Assembly (NCBI GenBank): GCA_009694305.1
Contig: SHVL01000009.1
Location: 1 to 58,911 of the forward strand
Direction: 5' to 3'
Source of the DNA: Thermoleophilia bacterium
GTDB taxonomy: Bacteria; Actinomycetota; Thermoleophilia; Gaiellales; Gaiellaceae
DNA: 58,911 nt
The stretch's first letter is position 1. The number at the start of each line of letters is the position of its first letter. Shown here piece after piece: positions 57,118-58,911 of this stretch. The position numbers were made by a program, and so were the translations under genes. Below the pieces are notes generated by a model. The model saw only the letters and a program-made list of their open reading frames with translations, did not search any database and was not told where the DNA came from.

Positions 57118-57359
57118 GGGAAAACGCGTTCCAGAGGAGAGAAACAGCGAAGCCCGGCGTGACTGTAGCTGCGAGACCCCCGGGGCAAGTTGTAAAGAAA
57201 GAGGAAAATTCCTGCGACTAGGGAATGACAGGAGCCAGAGAACGTTATACACTGTGAGGACATCGTTCCCGCGGGAACGCGTTTGACGGGGTCACGCGCA
57301 GCGGGCACCGAACCGAACGATGTCAACGGGACTTACAGAGACAAACACGCGTTCCATAA
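57118..57359. promoter_or_regulatory. Divergent kinase/rpoD control region with repeated 9-mer and palindrome
   Basis: ACGCGTTCC occurs at 57124-57132 and 57347-57355, and inverted (GGAACGCGT) at 57274-57282. A perfect 16-bp palindrome CGTTCCCGCGGGAACG lies at 57264-57279 and overlaps the inverted copy. A TTATAC-type -10 lies at about 57245 upstream of rpoD. The near-even placement around both promoters suggests a shared regulator. Confidence 0.45.
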
Positions 57360-58484
57360 GTGTGCGCGGACGATGATGAGAGAGCGAAAGGATTTACGCT
57401 GACCACCACGATCGATATTCCTGCAGTTGACACCTTCCTCACGGACGCACAGGAGCGCGGCCGGGTCGAGACCCCCGAGCTCGAGGCGCTTGCGCTCGAG
57501 CTCGATCTCGGCGAAGTCGCACTCGAGGAGGTTCGCGCAGCACTCGCCGACCGGGCTATCCCGGTTGACGGTGCCGACGACGCGGACGAGACCGATGCCG
57601 TCGCAGCTGCGGAGGAGGCCACGTGGGCCGCAGATACCTCCCAGATGCTGACCGACTCACTCCAGCTCTTCCTCCAGGACGTTGGCAAGCACAAGCTGCT
57701 GACGGCCTCCGAGGAGGTCACGCTCGCGAAGAAGGTCGAACGCGGCGACCTGAGGGCCAAGGAGCGCATGATCAACGCGAACCTGCGGCTCGTCGTCTCG
57801 ATCGCGAAGAAGTACCGCGGCCATGGTGTGCCGTTCCTCGACCTGATCCAGGACGGTGTGATCGGCCTCAACCGGGCCGTCGAGAAGTTCGACTGGCGCA
57901 AGGGTTACAAGTTCTCCACGTACGCCACCTGGTGGATTCGCCAGGCCTGCCAGCGGGCGATCTCGAACCAGGGCGCCACGATCCGCGTGCCGGTGCACGT
58001 GCAGGAGCGGCAGCAGAAGCTCGCCCGAGCGCGCCAGCGCCTCGAGGTGAAGCTCGAGCGCGAGCCGACGATCGAGGAGCTTGCCAAGGAGACGGGCCTG
58101 AAGGAGTCGCACATCGAGGAAGCTCTCTCGACGGCAGATGCTTCGGTGTCCCTGAACCAGTCGGTCGGTTCCGACGGTGACGGCGAGCTCGGCGACCTGT
58201 TCGCCGACCGCAGCGCTGTCGATCCGGCAGACGAGGCCGACGAGACCCTGCAGCGGCTCGAGGTGCGTCGCGCAGTCGAGGGTCTGCAGGAGCCCGACCG
58301 CCGCGTGCTCGAGCTCCGCTTCGGCTTCACGGGCGACCAGTGGACGCTCGAGGCGATCGGCAAGGAACTCGGGTTGACCCGCGAGCGCGTACGCCAGATC
58401 GAGTCCCGCGCGCTGACGCGCCTCCAGCACCAGCTGAAGGATGTCGTGCGGGCCGACGGCGGCGACGTGGTGCTGGCCGCGTAG
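57360..58484 (+). CDS. rpoD: Principal RNA polymerase sigma factor (RpoD/SigA type)
   Basis: 374 aa from GTG 57360; 361 aa if CTG 57399 is used, which alone has a well-spaced SD (GAAAGGA). Region 1.2 ([20 protein letters not shown]), region 2 ([69 protein letters not shown]), region 3, and region 4 ([25 protein letters not shown] helix-turn-helix) are all present. Region 1.1 is short and acidic. This is a primary rather than an ECF factor. Followed by a clean hairpin terminator. Confidence 0.95.
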   Translation: MCADDDERAKGFTLTTTIDIPAVDTFLTDAQERGRVETPELEALALELDLGEVALEEVRAALADRAIPVDGADDADETDAVAAAEEATWAADTSQMLTDSLQLFLQDVGKHKLLTASEEVTLAKKVERGDLRAKERMINANLRLVVSIAKKYRGHGVPFLDLIQDGVIGLNRAVEKFDWRKGYKFSTYATWWIRQACQRAISNQGATIRVPVHVQERQQKLARARQRLEVKLEREPTIEELAKETGLKESHIEEALSTADASVSLNQSVGSDGDGELGDLFADRSAVDPADEADETLQRLEVRRAVEGLQEPDRRVLELRFGFTGDQWTLEAIGKELGLTRERVRQIESRALTRLQHQLKDVVRADGGDVVLAA

Positions 58485-58491
58485 CAGCCAC

Positions 58492-58513
58492 GGGTGAGGC
58501 TTCAGCCTCACCC
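58492..58513 (+). terminator. Intrinsic-type terminator of rpoD
   Basis: GGGTGAGGC, loop TTCA, GCCTCACCC: perfect 9-bp stem starting 7 nt after the rpoD stop, followed by TCCCGTCGTTTC, a weak T-stretch. Also lies between converging rpoD and ppc. Confidence 0.75.
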
Positions 58514-58537
58514 TCCCGTCGTTTCTGCTCCGTCGGC

Positions 58538-58911
58538 CTAGCCCGTGTTTCGAAGCGCAGCGGCAATCCCCGCGATCGAGCGGAGCAGAGGTCGCCGCGC
58601 GGCCTCGTCACCGGCGCGCCACGCACGGAGCAGCTCGACCTGGATCGCGTTCAGCGGATCGACGTAGGGATTGCGAAGCCGGATCGACGTAGGGATTGCG
58701 AAGCCGGATCGAGCGTTGCACGACCGGGTGGCGATCGAGCAACTCGTCCGCCTCGACGATCGTGAGCACGGCGTCGACGGTACGCCCGTGCTCGTCGGAG
58801 AGGGCCTCCCAGAACCGGTCGCGCTCGGCTCCTGCGAGCACGAGCGAGACGTACGATTCCGCGATCTCGAAGCTCGACTTGGCGAGCGTCATCTCGGGGT
58901 TCTCGACGAGC
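58538..58911 (-). pseudogene. ppc: 3' end of phosphoenolpyruvate carboxylase, frameshifted by a 25-bp tandem duplication
   Basis: Partial; the 5' part lies beyond 58911. The C-terminus reads [40 protein letters not shown], as in PEP carboxylase. The copy at 58656-58705 adds 25 bp and shifts the frame; without it the frame continues [13 protein letters not shown]...[13 protein letters not shown] to the stop at 58538-58540, exactly the family ending (catalytic Arg and N-T-G). PEPC carboxylates PEP to oxaloacetate. A true mutation would remove the C-terminal active-site tail, but the assembly could also be wrong. Confidence 0.8.
58656..58705. repeat. Exact 25-bp tandem duplication inside ppc
   Basis: Two identical 25-bp units, 58656-58680 and 58681-58705, with a further 7 bp matching the next unit start. 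It is out of frame (25 is not a multiple of 3). Confidence 0.95.

Overview
The window is GC-rich bacterial chromosome, densely coded on both strands, with no phage, plasmid, CRISPR or rRNA features. I infer an actinobacterium, most likely of the class Thermoleophilia. The evidence is a dnaK-grpE-dnaJ-hspR heat-shock operon with HspR-type control, a futalosine-pathway menaquinone gene, inositol phospholipid genes (inositol-phosphate synthase plus a CDP-alcohol transferase), an RpoD-type sigma factor with a short N-terminus, and a -10-like TANNNT hexamer 6-9 nt upstream of many start codons (leaderless transcription). No 16S gene is present, so the class is inference only.

Layout. 1-2.1 kb: a broken psuG end, an enolase-superfamily enzyme and a membrane protein. 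2.1-9.3 kb (minus): heat-shock operon dnaK-grpE-dnaJ-hspR-clpB-mqnB behind a perfect 8-7-8 inverted repeat. 9.3-11.5 kb: a DMT transporter with a truncated relative, then moaA. 11.5-16.6 kb: inositol-lipid neighbourhood with a PAP2-type phosphotransferase, a CDP-alcohol phosphatidyltransferase, an inositol-3-phosphate synthase carrying a tandem ribbon-helix-helix N-terminus, and a PimA-like glycosyltransferase fused to a PHP phosphoesterase. 16.6-19.4 kb: a UDG-fold protein, a presenilin/SPP-like membrane protein and an RlmD-like methyltransferase. 19.5-22.3 kb: a probably acquired segment with a phytoene-desaturase-like oxidoreductase and a frameshifted MFS transporter. 22.4-27.5 kb: yjbQ, ferritin, argF, a zincin, coiled-coil proteins, tRNA-Ala and hemH. 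27.7-36.5 kb: a tightly overlapping surface-polysaccharide operon. 36.5-45.5 kb: a Mur-ligase-like protein, mmsA, an SLH-NlpC/P60 hydrolase, a thioredoxin-like gene with an in-frame UGA at its first redox cysteine, and a heterodimeric ABC exporter. 45.7-49.4 kb: small proteins and sucA. 49.5-53.5 kb (minus): a compact operon with a small membrane-spanning peptide, ABC ATPase, ABC permease, a PqqD-like/M50 peptidase fusion and three small membrane proteins. 53.7-58.9 kb: a secreted glycoside hydrolase, a PASTA Ser/Thr kinase, rpoD and the 3' end of ppc.

Most notable. (i) A candidate selenoprotein at 40785-41279: TGA replaces the first Cys of the CxxC motif, and a SECIS-like hairpin lies 13-31 nt downstream. 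(ii) A tandem ribbon-helix-helix domain fused in frame to inositol-3-phosphate synthase, with repeated CTAG-containing sequence at its start, suggesting a self-regulating enzyme. (iii) A putative peptide maturation and export operon at 49.5-53.5 kb, with a 16-bp perfect hairpin between the peptide gene and its transport genes. (iv) A bacterial presenilin-like protein. (v) Fusion proteins (glycosyltransferase-PHP; flippase-GT-C-like).

Four genes look damaged: psuG, an EamA fragment, the MFS transporter, and ppc (25-bp tandem duplication). Two of these lie at the window ends, so assembly error must be excluded for them. All functions are read from sequence motifs and general family knowledge; no database search was run.
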